A DNA stretch of 64,000 nt from positions 2,683,282 through 2,747,281 of the forward strand of contig NZ_NKRE01000001.1 of NCBI RefSeq assembly GCF_002705925.1, read 5' to 3'. Position numbers and translations under genes: made by a program. Origin of the DNA: Mycobacterium ostraviense (GTDB taxonomy: Bacteria; Actinomycetota; Actinomycetes; Mycobacteriales; Mycobacteriaceae). The stretch's first letter is position 1. Each line of letters opens with the position of its first letter. Under the pieces are notes generated by a model, which ran no database searches, had not been told where the DNA came from, and saw only the letters and a program-made list of their open reading frames with translations. Below are positions 53,708 through 63,465 of the stretch, piece by piece.

Positions 53708-53825
53708 GACGCCTATTCCATCGCGAGCAGTCGCAGAATCGCACTGACGTATGCGAATTCACGCGATTCCGCGTCTGCTCGCGGCGGCTTATTGCACGTG
53801 TCCAATGGTGCCTTAGGGTGTGGGA

Positions 53826-55067
53826 ATGGACTTCGCGATGTCGGCCAAGGCCGTCGACTACCACCAGCGGTTGTCCGACTTCATGACGGAGCACGTCTTC
53901 CCGGCCGAGTCCGACTACGAGAGATACCGCAACGAAGCCGGCCCGGACGACCACACCGTGCCGCCGATCATCGAGGAACTCAAAATCAAGGCCAAAGAAC
54001 GCGGCCTGTGGAACCTGTTCCTGCCGGCCGAGTCGGGCTTGACCAACCTGGAGTACGCGCCGCTGGCCGAGCTGACCGGGTGGAGCCTGGAGATTGCGCC
54101 CGAGGCATTGAACTGCGCGGCGCCCGACACCGGCAACATGGAAATCCTGCACATGTTCGGCACCGACGAGCAGCGCCGGCAGTGGCTGCAACCGTTGCTG
54201 GACGGCGAGATACGCAGCGCGTTCTCGATGACCGAGCCCGCGGTCGCCAGCAGCGACGCCCGCAACATCGAAACCACGATCGCGCGAGACGGCGATGACG
54301 GCGATGGCTACGTCATCAACGGCCGCAAATGGTGGACGTCGGGCGCTTCCGACCCGCGCTGCAAGATCCTGATCGTGATGGGCCGCACCAACCCCGACGC
54401 GGCCGCGCACCAACAGCAGTCGATGATCCTGGTGCCGATGGACACCCCGGGGGTGACGATCGTGCGTTCCACCGCAGTTTTCGGCTGGCAGGACCAGCAC
54501 GGCCACTGCGAGGTGAGCTACGACAACGTCCGGGTACCGGCCACCAACCTGCTCGGCGAAGAAGGCTCCGGCTTCGCGATCGCCCAGGCCCGGCTGGGGC
54601 CGGGTCGCATCCATCACTGCATGCGGGCACTGGGCGGAGCCGAACGCGCATTGGCGCTGATGGTGGACCGGGCGCGCAACCGGGTGGCGTTCGGCCGCCC
54701 GCTGGCCGAGCAGGGCGTGGTCCAGCAGGCAATTGCCAAGTCCCGCAACGAAATCGACCAAGCAAGGCTGCTGTGTGAGAAGGCGGCGTGGACCATCGAC
54801 CAGCACGGCAACAAGGAGGCTCGCCACTTGGTCGCGATGATCAAGGCGGTAGCGCCGCAAGTCGCGTGTGACGTCATCGACCGGGCGATCCAGATACACG
54901 GAGCCGCCGGGGTCAGCGACGACACCCCGCTGGCCCGGCTCTACAGCTGGCATCGTGCGATGCGGATCTTCGACGGACCCGACGAGGTGCACCTGCGGTC
55001 CATCGCGCGCGCCGAGCTGGGGCGGGAGAAATCCGCGTTCGCCGCCGCGGTCACCCGACATGGCTGA
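53826..55067 (+). CDS. fadE2: Acyl-CoA dehydrogenase FadE2
   Basis: A 413-residue acyl-CoA dehydrogenase of the ACAD11-like group (H37Rv: 403). It has an N-terminal helical domain ([20 protein letters not shown]), a middle beta domain ([40 protein letters not shown]) and a C-terminal helical domain ([40 protein letters not shown]). It is FAD-dependent and introduces the alpha-beta double bond in acyl-CoA. ATG 53826; GTG 53820 is an alternative. It overlaps ptbB by 8 bases. Confidence 0.94.
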   Translation: MDFAMSAKAVDYHQRLSDFMTEHVFPAESDYERYRNEAGPDDHTVPPIIEELKIKAKERGLWNLFLPAESGLTNLEYAPLAELTGWSLEIAPEALNCAAPDTGNMEILHMFGTDEQRRQWLQPLLDGEIRSAFSMTEPAVASSDARNIETTIARDGDDGDGYVINGRKWWTSGASDPRCKILIVMGRTNPDAAAHQQQSMILVPMDTPGVTIVRSTAVFGWQDQHGHCEVSYDNVRVPATNLLGEEGSGFAIAQARLGPGRIHHCMRALGGAERALALMVDRARNRVAFGRPLAEQGVVQQAIAKSRNEIDQARLLCEKAAWTIDQHGNKEARHLVAMIKAVAPQVACDVIDRAIQIHGAAGVSDDTPLARLYSWHRAMRIFDGPDEVHLRSIARAELGREKSAFAAAVTRHG

Positions 55068-55872
55068 CCGGGAACTCCCGGGCGCATGGAACTTTCGTGA
55101 CGTTGCCGACAGCACCGCGCTGAGACCGGGGCGGCTGTTTCGCTCCAGCGAGCTCAGTCGCCTCGACGACGCCGGCCGGGAAACGCTGCGCCGGCTGGCC
55201 ATCACCGATGTCGCCGATCTGCGCTCGTCACGGGAGGTCGTCCGGCGCGGTCCGGGACGAGTGCCTGCCGGCGTCGACATCCACCTGCTGCCGTTTCCCG
55301 ACCTGGCCGACGACGACGCCGGGACCGACGCCGATGCGCCGCACGAACACGCATTTCGGCAGCTCATGACCGACAGTCCGGACGGCGAATCAATCGACCA
55401 GGCCGCCGTCCGCTATATGACCGACGAATATCGCCAATTCCCCACGCGCACCGGCGCCCAACGCGCGCTGCACCGCGTCGTCACCTTGCTGACCGGCGGG
55501 CGGGCGGTGCTCACCCATTGCTTTGCGGGCAAAGACCGCACGGGCTTCGTGGTTGCCACCGTGCTGGAAGCCGTTGGTGTCGACCGCGAGGCCATTCTGA
55601 CCGACTTCCTGCGCAGCAATGACGCAGTGCCGCGGTTGCGGGAACAAATCTCGGAAATGATCCGACAGCGCTCCGACACCGAACTGACGCCGGAGGTGGT
55701 GACGTTCACCGAAGCCCGGCTGTCCGACGGCGTGCTCGGCGTCCGGCCGGAGTACCTGGCGGCAGCGTGGCAGACCATCGATGAGGCCTGGGGATCGGTG
55801 GATGCCTACCTGCGCGACGCGGGTATCACGGCGGCCGACGTCGGCCGATTGCGTGACGAGCTATTGGGCTGA
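55060..55872 (+). CDS. ptbB: Protein tyrosine/phosphoinositide phosphatase PtpB
   Basis: A 270-residue phosphatase (H37Rv PtpB, Rv0153c: 276). The P-loop [11 protein letters not shown] gives the Cys-x5-Arg active site near residue 155, with the extra Lys-Asp of this family. [20 protein letters not shown] and [16 protein letters not shown] are typical N-terminal motifs. M. tuberculosis PtpB is secreted and dephosphorylates host phosphoinositides and proteins. ATG 55060 overlaps the fadE2 stop, so the two are co-translated. Confidence 0.95.
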   Translation: MADRELPGAWNFRDVADSTALRPGRLFRSSELSRLDDAGRETLRRLAITDVADLRSSREVVRRGPGRVPAGVDIHLLPFPDLADDDAGTDADAPHEHAFRQLMTDSPDGESIDQAAVRYMTDEYRQFPTRTGAQRALHRVVTLLTGGRAVLTHCFAGKDRTGFVVATVLEAVGVDREAILTDFLRSNDAVPRLREQISEMIRQRSDTELTPEVVTFTEARLSDGVLGVRPEYLAAAWQTIDEAWGSVDAYLRDAGITAADVGRLRDELLG

Positions 55873-55902
55873 ACACCTAACTTTGAGGTCGGTCCAAAGG
55901 CC

Positions 55903-55930
55903 AGACACGATCGCGGAATCGCCTTACGCT
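55903..55930 (+). promoter_or_regulatory. PE-PPE promoter module, copy 4
   Basis: AGACAC (55903-55908), 16 bases, TACGCT (55925-55930), 59 bases before the TTG start of the PE gene. The same spacing and TAnnCT box occur at the other PE genes. Confidence 0.4.
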
Positions 55931-55988
55931 CAACGGGTAACCGACTTGGCGGGTGAATGGTGCACCCCGTCGCCAGGAGGATGGCCTC

Positions 55989-57629
55989 TTGTCGTATGTT
56001 CTCACGCAGCCGCCGGCCATGGCCGCGGCCGCCGCCGACTTCGCCGGGATCGGCACGGCGATCAATGAGGCCGCTGCGGCGATGGCTGTTCCGACGACCG
56101 CGATCGCCGCGGCCGCCGCAGATGAAGTGTCCACCGTCATCGCGCAGCTGTTTGGCGCGTTCGGGCAGGAATACCAAGCGATCAACGCGCAACTCGGGGC
56201 GCTCTACAACCAATTCACCCAAAAATTGGTGGCGGCGGCGAACGCCTACTTCGGCGACGAGGCCATCAGCGCCGCCATCCTGGTGAATGGCGCGACCGCC
56301 GGGCTCTTTACGCCGACCTCTCCCCCCGTAGTACCGCCGGTTTTCGGCCAGGACACCGCAATCGTCATGAGCGGCACCGGATCGCCGATACCCTCGAGCC
56401 AGTACGTCGCCGCCATCACCAATCTATTCCTTCCGCCCGGCGTCGTCGTGAACCCGTTGAACACAACTGAGGAGCTCTATCCCATCACCGGCGTCAAATC
56501 CCTGCCCTTCCAAAACTCGGTACAAATAGGGCTGTCGATTCTCGACACCGCGATTTGGGAGCAGATCAACGCGGGTAACCGCGTCACGGTTTTTGGCTAT
56601 TCCCAGAGCGCCGTCATCTCGTCCCTGGAAATGCAGCACCTCATCTCCCTGGGCACAAATGCTCCAGACCCGAGCCAACTCAGTTTCATATTGATAGGCA
56701 ACGAGATGAATCCCAACGGCGGCATTCTCTCGCGGATACCCGGTCTGAACATTTCGACCCTAGGGCTGCCGTTCTATGGGGCGACACCGGACAACCCTTA
56801 CCCAACAACTACCTACACGCTCGAATACGACGGTTTCGCCGACTTCCCGCGGTATCCGCTCAATGTCCTGTCCGACATCAACGCCGTATTCGGGATACTC
56901 ACCGTGCACACCCAGTATCAGTACCTCACCCCGCAACAGGTGGCGGACGCCATACTCCTTCCGGTCGAAGGCGTGACGTCGAATCAGTACTACATCATCG
57001 AAACCGCGGACCTGCCCCTGCTAGCCCCGGTACGGGCAATCCCCGTCATCGGACCCCCCCTGGCCGCACTCGTCCAACCGAATTTGGAAGTGATCGTCAA
57101 TCTCGGCTACGGCGACCCAAGATTCGGCTATTCAACGAGCCCCGCGAATGTGCCCACCCCATTCGGACTCTTCCCAGACATCCCGCCTGGGGTCGTCGCC
57201 GATGCCCTGGTTGCCGGAACCCAGCAAGGCATCAACGACTTCGCGGCAGCTCTGCCGGCTGCGCTCAACCCTCCCGAATTGCCGGTGATCGGATTCCCAC
57301 CCTACATCCAGCAAATCCTGCCGCCGGATCCAGTACCGGTGCCGGCGACACCCGCCAATATCGCCAGCACTTTCGCGGCCGTTATCTCGGACAGCTACTC
57401 ACTTCTGCTTCCCACGGCGGATCTCGGCCTGGCTTTTGCCACGATTCTTCCGGCCTACGACCTCAGCCTGTTCCTGAACCAATTGCTACACGGAAACTTC
57501 ATCGCCGCGATCGAATTGCCGCTGGCCGCCACCGCCGGGTTGGCCGCGCTGGGCGGCATGATCGAATTCATCGCGATCGTGAGAACGATAGCGGCAATTA
57601 TTCAGCAACTGCAGAGCCTGAACTTCTAG
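55989..57629 (+). CDS. PE family protein with PE-PPE hydrolase domain (PE1/PE2-like, intact)
   Basis: A 546-residue protein, here read as PE2-like (Rv0152c). The start is TTG 55989, eight bases after a perfect AGGAGG; the protein reads LSYVLTQPPAMAAAAADFAG, so the initiator takes the place of the Met in other PE starts. The ESX signal is YFGDE near 87. The PE-PPE domain has AIVMSGTGSPIPSSQYVAAI and the elbow GYSQSA with Ser205. The C-terminus is longer than in PE3/PE4 types and ends in hydrophobic helices (LPLAATAGLAALGGMIEFIA), which could bind membrane. Confidence 0.9.
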   Translation: MSYVLTQPPAMAAAAADFAGIGTAINEAAAAMAVPTTAIAAAAADEVSTVIAQLFGAFGQEYQAINAQLGALYNQFTQKLVAAANAYFGDEAISAAILVNGATAGLFTPTSPPVVPPVFGQDTAIVMSGTGSPIPSSQYVAAITNLFLPPGVVVNPLNTTEELYPITGVKSLPFQNSVQIGLSILDTAIWEQINAGNRVTVFGYSQSAVISSLEMQHLISLGTNAPDPSQLSFILIGNEMNPNGGILSRIPGLNISTLGLPFYGATPDNPYPTTTYTLEYDGFADFPRYPLNVLSDINAVFGILTVHTQYQYLTPQQVADAILLPVEGVTSNQYYIIETADLPLLAPVRAIPVIGPPLAALVQPNLEVIVNLGYGDPRFGYSTSPANVPTPFGLFPDIPPGVVADALVAGTQQGINDFAAALPAALNPPELPVIGFPPYIQQILPPDPVPVPATPANIASTFAAVISDSYSLLLPTADLGLAFATILPAYDLSLFLNQLLHGNFIAAIELPLAATAGLAALGGMIEFIAIVRTIAAIIQQLQSLNF

Positions 57630-57725
57630 CTGGATTGCGGCTAGACGATGAAAGGGCCGGGCACCAAAGCGGCGGACAGGTTTGCATTGAGCGCCTGAGG
57701 TTGGTCGTTAAGGGAGGATGCGTCG

Positions 57726-59224
57726 ATGCCGTACGTGCTCGTCGAGCCGCAGATGATGGCGATGGCCGCGGCGGATCTGGAACACATTGGCGCAGCGGTG
57801 GGCTCGGCCAGTGCTGCGGCAGCCGGTCCGACGTCAAGCATGGCGGCGGCTGCGGCCGACGAGGTGTCAGCGGCCATCGCGAATCTGTTCGGCGCGTACG
57901 GCCCGGGCGTACCAGGGGGTCGTCACCCTCCTGGAGGCGTTTCGAGCCGAGTTCGCTCGAACACTGGCGGCCGCGGGTTTGGTATACGCGCAAAGCGAGG
58001 CCACCAATGCGGCAACGGTGTCGGCTTCCATCACGGCGTCGCCACTGACGGGACCGACCGTTTCCCTGATCATGGGCGGCAGCGGAACCCAACGCCCGGA
58101 ATCGATTACGTGTACGATCTGCTCAACTACATCAGTCCGCAATTCGGGCCACCAATGCGCAGGTGCTGTTCACCCCGGAGCAGTTGTATCCGCTCACCGG
58201 CGAAAAGCGCCTGCCGCTGACCACTTCGGTGAGCCAGGGCGTCGAGATCCTGCACAACGCGATCCTGAACGAGTCAACACCCTGGGAAACAGCGTCGGCG
58301 GCGGCGGCTACTCGCAGAGCGTGATCATCGCCTCGCTGGAGATGCGGAACCTGGCGGACATGCCGCGGCGCCGCTCCGCGCGCCGACAAGCTCGGCTTCG
58401 TCCTGCTGGCCAACCCGATGAATCCCAACGGCGGCCTCCTGTCGCGCTTCGCCGGCCTCAGCCTGCCTAGCCTGGGCATGGAGTTCTTCGAAGCGACGCC
58501 CGCCGACACCATCTACCCGACCTCGATTTACACCCACGAATACGACGGCTTCGCCGACTTCCCGCGCTATCCGCTCAATATCGTGTCGGACCTCAATGCC
58601 ATCGCCGGCATCGCCTTCGTGCACACCGATACTCCGGATATCAATCCGCACTTCGGCTATTCGACCGGATATGCGGATGTACCCACCCAATTCGGGCTTT
58701 TCCCGTCGATCGATCCGGTGACCTTTGCCGGCGATATGGTCGGCGCGGCCCAGCAGGGGGTGAATGCCTTCGTCGGCGACATCGGCGCCATGCTGCCGAC
58801 GTCGCTGCCCGTCTTCTCGCTGCCGGCCGCCGCGCTGACCGGCGGCTCGCCGACGGTGTGGGCGTTACCGACGCTGCCTGCGGCCACCGGGTCGCCCATC
58901 GACGGCATCATCGATGCCCTCAAGGCGGCCAACACCCACGTCACCAACGTCATCAGCAGCGCCACCGCCGACACCTACGCCATGGCGCTACCGACTGCTG
59001 ACATCATCAATACCCTGGCCACCAAGGTTCCGTCGTATAACGTCAGCCTCTTCCTGGACGGGATCCGGGAGCTGGCCAACGGTGACCCGGCCGGCATAGT
59101 CAATGCATTCGGCTATCCGGTCGCTGCAGATGTGGCCCTGCTGACCCTCGCTGGCGGCTTCCAGACCATCGTCTTGCTGAATGGAGTCGAATCGGTCATC
59201 GGCGACCTCACCGGTGCGGCCTAG
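57726..59224 (+). pseudogene. Decayed PE-PPE gene (PE1/PE2-like)
   Basis: A normal PE start (MPYVLVEPQMMAMAAADLEH, ATG 57726) runs to about 57900. The homologous protein then continues in other frames: VTLLEAFRAEFARTLAAAG, then DYVYDLLNYISPQF, then VLFTPEQLYPLTGEKRLPLT, then GGGYSQSVIIASLEMRNL, then KLGFVLLANPMNPNGGLLSR to the stop at 59224. At least five frameshifts are needed, near 57900, 58090, 58145, 58270 and 58370. The tail (FLDGIRELANGDPAGIVNAF) is intact and of PE1/PE2 type. So many shifts favour true decay, unless the assembly is poor here. Confidence 0.85.
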
Positions 59225-59538
59225 CTTTTTCTAGCCGTGCCACGGTAACCAAAACCACTGCGGTGCAGCTGTTCTGAGCCCGGCAACCCGGGGAACTGAC
59301 CGTCCGCGACATCGGGCCGAGCATCCTGCGCGGCCGGGGTGCGTTACCCGATCCCGACTTCTATCAGGCGAGTGCGCAGTTCGTGGATTGTGGCGATGGC
59401 GTCGGCGAGGTCGTCGATGGGGGTCGGCAGCGATGAGTGCGACGCACGGTGCGCACGAATCCCCGGGCATGGCTCGGACACCTGCATCCGGTGGTGGTCG
59501 AAGGAAGGCGATGCGCGACAGAACAGACCGATAGGCGA

Positions 59539-59578
59539 TTCCCAATTGCGATAGCGCCGGTGCTAGCGCAATTGGGAA
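59539..59578. repeat. Long inverted repeat (17-bp arms, 6-base loop)
   Basis: TTCCCAATTGCGATAGC (59539-59555), loop GCCGGT, GCTAGCGCAATTGGGAA (59562-59578). The arms pair at 16 of 17 positions. Such a stable hairpin could be a terminator, a mobile-element end or a protein site. No T-tract follows. Confidence 0.7.
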
Positions 59579-59696
59579 CCGCCTTATGGCCGGCCCACGG
59601 TACTGACGTGACTCATGTGATTACTGATGCCGTCGACCGCACATTCGGACCAGCTGCCCAGCCAACCGGCACCGTCGACGGCGGTGCTTTCGGCCT

Positions 59697-59718
59697 TGAC
59701 TTAGTGCTGACTTAGTGC
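59697..59718 (+). repeat. 11-bp tandem duplication
   Basis: TGACTTAGTGC occurs twice head to tail (59697-59707 and 59708-59718). It is a simple short duplication in non-coding DNA. Confidence 0.7.
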
Positions 59719-59934
59719 GCACTTTTCGACTGTCGACGCAAACGCGCAGTTCAGCGATGTGCCATCGCTCGAACTCGCGGATCGCGAGCCAAGTCGAGAC
59801 CAATTTTCCGGTCAAATCTCAAGCGGCCCTTACCGAACTCCTTACGCTAACGAGCACCGGCTTCGGGCGCCGGATCACCTGTTTGGCCGATCCATCGGTT
59901 GGACAGGGATCCTGGTCGTTCGGAGGACGGACTG

Positions 59935-61553
59935 ATGACCTATCTCACCACCGAGCCGCAGATGACGACGGCGGCGGCCGCCGATGTGGCGCGAATCGGT
60001 TCGGCGATCGGGGACGCCAACGCGGCGGCGGCGGGGCGGATCACCGCTTGGGTAGCCGCCGCAGCCGACGAGGTGTCAGCGGCCACCGCGATTCTCTTCG
60101 GCTCGTACGCCCGCGAGTACCAGACGATCATGAGTCAGGCGGCGGCCTTGCATGACCGCTTCGTCCAGGCGTTGACCGGTGCGGCAAGCGCTTACCTGGA
60201 CACCGAAGCCGCCAACGCCGCCGTAGCGCTCAACACCCTCACCGCGACCGTCCGGTCACTGCTGGGCCGGCCCGCTAGCCGACAGTGCCAAAACCGCCGC
60301 GACCGCACTCAGCGCGATGACGGTGCCTGCAGCAACTCCCACCACCGCTTTGGTGATGGGTGGCAGCGGCGCTGCCGATACCGGACGCGACCTTCGTGAG
60401 CAATGTCGTCGGCACCTACCTGACACCCAATTTCCCCGGCGTGACCTTCAATCCGCGGGCCCTGTTCACTCCCGAAGGGCTGTATCCGGCGTTCGGCCCC
60501 AAGGATTTGACCCTGGACGCATCGGTGTCGCAAGGACTGACCATGCTGGACGACGCGATCCGGCGGGAACTGGCCGCCGGCAACCCCGTCGCCGTCGTCG
60601 GCCTGTCGCAGAGCGCGGTCATCGCCTCATTGGAGATGAGCAAACTCAGCCCTACCGGGGCGCCGAGTTCGCTACCGATAACCTTCACCCTGCTGGGGAA
60701 CCCGGTAAATCCCAACGGCGGCCTGCTCACCCGTTTCCCCGGACTGAGCCTGCCGAGCCTGGGCATCACCGCCTACGGCGCGCCCCCGGACAACGCCTTC
60801 CCCACCAGCGTCTACACCATCGAATACGACGGCTACGCCGACTTCCCGCGGTACCCGATCAACATCTTGTCCGACGTCAACGCCCTGGCCGGCGTCGTCT
60901 TTCTGCATGACACCTATCCGGAACTGACGTCACTTCCACCCGCCATCACCTTGCCGACCCAAGGCCCCACCCAGACCACGTACTACATGATCCGCAGCCA
61001 GCATCTGCCGATCTTGACGCCGTTGCGGGCGCTGCCGCTCGTCGGCAACCCGCTGGCAGACCTGATCGAGCCGGTCACCGGAACCCAGCAGGGCGTGAGC
61101 GCGTTTGCCAGCGACATTGCCGCCATCGGCGTGCCGTCGCTCCCGGACCTGTCCCTGTCCGGCATGGCAACTCCGTTCACCCTGCTCGACCTACTCAGCC
61201 AACCCCCCACGCCTGCGACCGTGTCGATCGACAGCGTCATCACGGGCCTGCAGGCGACGAACACCGCCGCCACCAACCCCGTGTCGAACGCGCTGTCCGC
61301 GGGCTACTCGGCGCTGCTTCCGACCGCGGACATCGCCAACGCGGTCCTGACCTCGTTGCCGTCCTATGACCTCAACCTGTTCCTGGACGGAATCTCGCAA
61401 GCCGCCCACGGCGACCCGGCAGGTCTGGTCAATGCGATCGGCCGTCCGATCGCGGCCAACGCGGGACTGCTGACATTCGGCGCCGGGTTCGAGCTCATCG
61501 TCATCGGCAATGCCGTCGTCTTGATGCTGGGCGGTCAGATCGAGCCGGGCTAA
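59935..61553 (+). pseudogene. Frameshifted PE-PPE gene (PE1-like)
   Basis: ATG 59935, behind GGAGGACGG, opens a good PE domain (MTYLTTEPQMTTAAAADVAR; ESX signal YLDTE). The frame is lost near 60275. MTVPAATPTTALVMGGSGAA continues in a second frame, and from about 60375 a third frame runs cleanly to 61553 (DATFVSNVVGTYLTPNFPGV; elbow GLSQSA, with Leu in place of Tyr; long PE1-type tail ending VLMLGGQIEPG). Two compensating-style shifts within 100 bases could be recent mutations or sequencing errors. The rest looks under selection. The position corresponds to Rv0151c (PE1) in H37Rv. No Rv0150c-like gene follows. Confidence 0.75.
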
Positions 61554-62518
61554 GGCTCGAGGACCACCTTGCCGAGGACACCTCCGTCGGCCAGGCTCTG
61601 TAACGCAGCCTGGGCTTCGGCCAGCGGATAGCGTTGCGGCGGAGGCGGTCGCAGCCCCAGGGCGACCAGATAGTTCAAACCCCACGAGAACAACGCCGCC
61701 GAACCAGGGACCTTGTTGAGGTACTCGCCCCACGCGACGCCGAGCACACCGACGTTGCGCAGCAGCAGCCGGTTGACGGTGAGCGTCGGGATGCTGCCCG
61801 CGGCAAAGCCGATGACCAGTAACTTGCCGTCGATGGCCAGCACCCGGATGGCGTCGTCGAAGCTCGGGCCGCCGATCGGGTCGACGACGATATCCACACC
61901 GCGGCCGTGAGTGTGCTTGTGCACCTGCGCAACCCAGCCGTCCGCCAATCGCAGCACCACGTCGGCACCGAGCGCGCCGACGTAGTCAACCGCCCCCTCG
62001 CGGTGCACCACGGCTATCACCTGGCGGGCGCCCATCGCCTTGGCGAGCTGGACGGCGGCCGTGCCCACCCCGCCTGCGGCACCGAGCACCAGCACCGTGT
62101 TGCCCGGCCGCATCGCGGCACGGCGGGCCAGCGCGAAGTACATGGTGTTGTAGTTGACCAACAACGACACGGCTTCGGCGTCGTCGAGTTCGGCTGGACT
62201 GCGCACCACGTTGGAAACCGGAACGGCCACCCGTTCGGCGTAGCAACCGAGCACCCCGAAGGCCGAGACCCGTTCTCCGGCACGAAAACCCGAGCCGGGC
62301 GGCGCATAGCGCACGACGCCGGCGGTTTCCAGGCCGGGCACGAACGGCGGCGGCAACTTGAGTTGGTACTCGCCCTTGCTCAGTAGCAGGTCCGGAAAGC
62401 AGACGCCGGCAGCGCGGACGTCGATGACGACCTTGTCGCCGTCATCGGCAATGTCGTCGATATCGGTATAGACTATGCCGGACGGGCCGGAAAGCTCTTG
62501 TACGACACAGGCTTTCAT
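61550..62518 (-). CDS. Quinone oxidoreductase-like MDR protein (Rv0149-like)
   Basis: A 322-residue zinc-free medium-chain reductase, the same length as Rv0149. GLETAGVVRYAPPGSGFRAG, VNYNTMYFALARRAAMRPGN and the Rossmann motif VLGAAGGVGTAAVQLAKAMG are typical of NADPH:quinone oxidoreductases. ATG 62518 (MKACVVQELSGPSG). It is convergent with the PE1-like pseudogene, overlapping its stop by 4 bases, and follows the short-chain dehydrogenase gene by 5 bases. Confidence 0.92.
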   Translation of the reverse strand: MKACVVQELSGPSGIVYTDIDDIADDGDKVVIDVRAAGVCFPDLLLSKGEYQLKLPPPFVPGLETAGVVRYAPPGSGFRAGERVSAFGVLGCYAERVAVPVSNVVRSPAELDDAEAVSLLVNYNTMYFALARRAAMRPGNTVLVLGAAGGVGTAAVQLAKAMGARQVIAVVHREGAVDYVGALGADVVLRLADGWVAQVHKHTHGRGVDIVVDPIGGPSFDDAIRVLAIDGKLLVIGFAAGSIPTLTVNRLLLRNVGVLGVAWGEYLNKVPGSAALFSWGLNYLVALGLRPPPPQRYPLAEAQAALQSLADGGVLGKVVLEP

Positions 62519-62523
62519 GCAAG

Positions 62524-63384
62524 CTACAGCTTGAATCCGGCTTTTTGCGCGCCGGACAGGTCGGTGATCTCGGCCCAGTGTGCCGCCACATCCTGTACCG
62601 AAGGCGGGGTGTCGAAGTTGACTCCGGCGTTCTGGAACAACGCGGCCCGCTGCACCTTGCCGCCACCGACGATGAACACCGACGCGTTGTCCGCGCATTC
62701 CTCGGTGCACAGGTAGGCCACCACCGGCGCGACGAAGTCCGGCGTGAGCTTCTCGAACACCTCGGGCGGCAGGATGTCCTTGGTCATCCGGGTGGCCGCG
62801 ATCGGGGCGACCGCGTTGGCGTGAATGTTGTACTTGGCGCCCTCCAGCGCCAGCGTGTTGATCATGCCGACCAGACCGAGCTTGGCCGCGCCGTAGTTGG
62901 TCTGGCCGAAGTTGCCGAACAGCCCGCTGGTGGAGGTGGCGACGACGACCCGGCCGTAACTCTGCTCGCGAAAGTGTGGCCAGGCCGCGCGGATCACGTT
63001 GTAGCCGCCATAGAGGTGCACCTTGAGCACGGCGTCCCAGTTCTCGAACGACATCTTATGGAAGGTGCCGTCGCGCAGGATCCCGGCATTGCTGACCACG
63101 CCGTGCACCGCCCCGAACTCGTCAAGCGCGGTCTTGATGATGTTGGCCGCCCCCTCGGGCTCGGCAACGCTGTCGTAGTTGGCCACCGCGCGACCGCCGG
63201 CGTCCTTGATCTCGGCGACAACCTGGTCGGCCATGTTGTGGCCGGCGCCGGTGCCGTCTCGGGCTCCACCGAGGTCGTTGACGACGACGCTGGCCCCTTC
63301 CTTGGCAAGGGTCAGGGCGTATTCACGGCCCAGCCCCCCACCGGCTCCGGTAACGACGACGACGCGATCCTGCACTCCGGGCAT
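62524..63384 (-). CDS. Short-chain dehydrogenase (Rv0148-like)
   Basis: A 286-residue classical SDR, the same length as Rv0148. The cofactor motif is TGAGGGLGREYALTLAKEGA, with NAG (VVSNAGILRD) and the catalytic Ser...Tyr-x3-Lys (STSGLFGNFGQTNYGAAK). The sequence is of the type found in the 3-hydroxyacyl-CoA dehydrogenase part of peroxisomal multifunctional enzymes, which suggests a beta-oxidation role. ATG 63384. Confidence 0.93.
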   Translation of the reverse strand: MPGVQDRVVVVTGAGGGLGREYALTLAKEGASVVVNDLGGARDGTGAGHNMADQVVAEIKDAGGRAVANYDSVAEPEGAANIIKTALDEFGAVHGVVSNAGILRDGTFHKMSFENWDAVLKVHLYGGYNVIRAAWPHFREQSYGRVVVATSTSGLFGNFGQTNYGAAKLGLVGMINTLALEGAKYNIHANAVAPIAATRMTKDILPPEVFEKLTPDFVAPVVAYLCTEECADNASVFIVGGGKVQRAALFQNAGVNFDTPPSVQDVAAHWAEITDLSGAQKAGFKL

Positions 63385-63465
63385 CAGGTTCCTCTCTGAA
63401 CGTGCGTTGACATGGTCAGGGTCGGCCCCGGCGGCTAACCGGGTCGCGCGGGCGTCTGCGTCAGG

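Larger units (their letters stand above)
59225..59934. other. 710-base gene desert between two PE-PPE pseudogenes
   Basis: No convincing gene is present. It holds a 17-bp-arm inverted repeat (59539-59578), an 11-bp tandem duplication (59697-59718) and a TACGCT box (59843-59848) that should serve the next PE gene. Two leftward stretches look protein-like but are short: one ending at 59344 (TPIDDLADAIATIHELRTRL, from ATG 59487, 47 residues) and one at about 59815-59690 (WLAIREFERWHIAELRVCVD). They may be remnants of lost genes. Confidence 0.6.
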
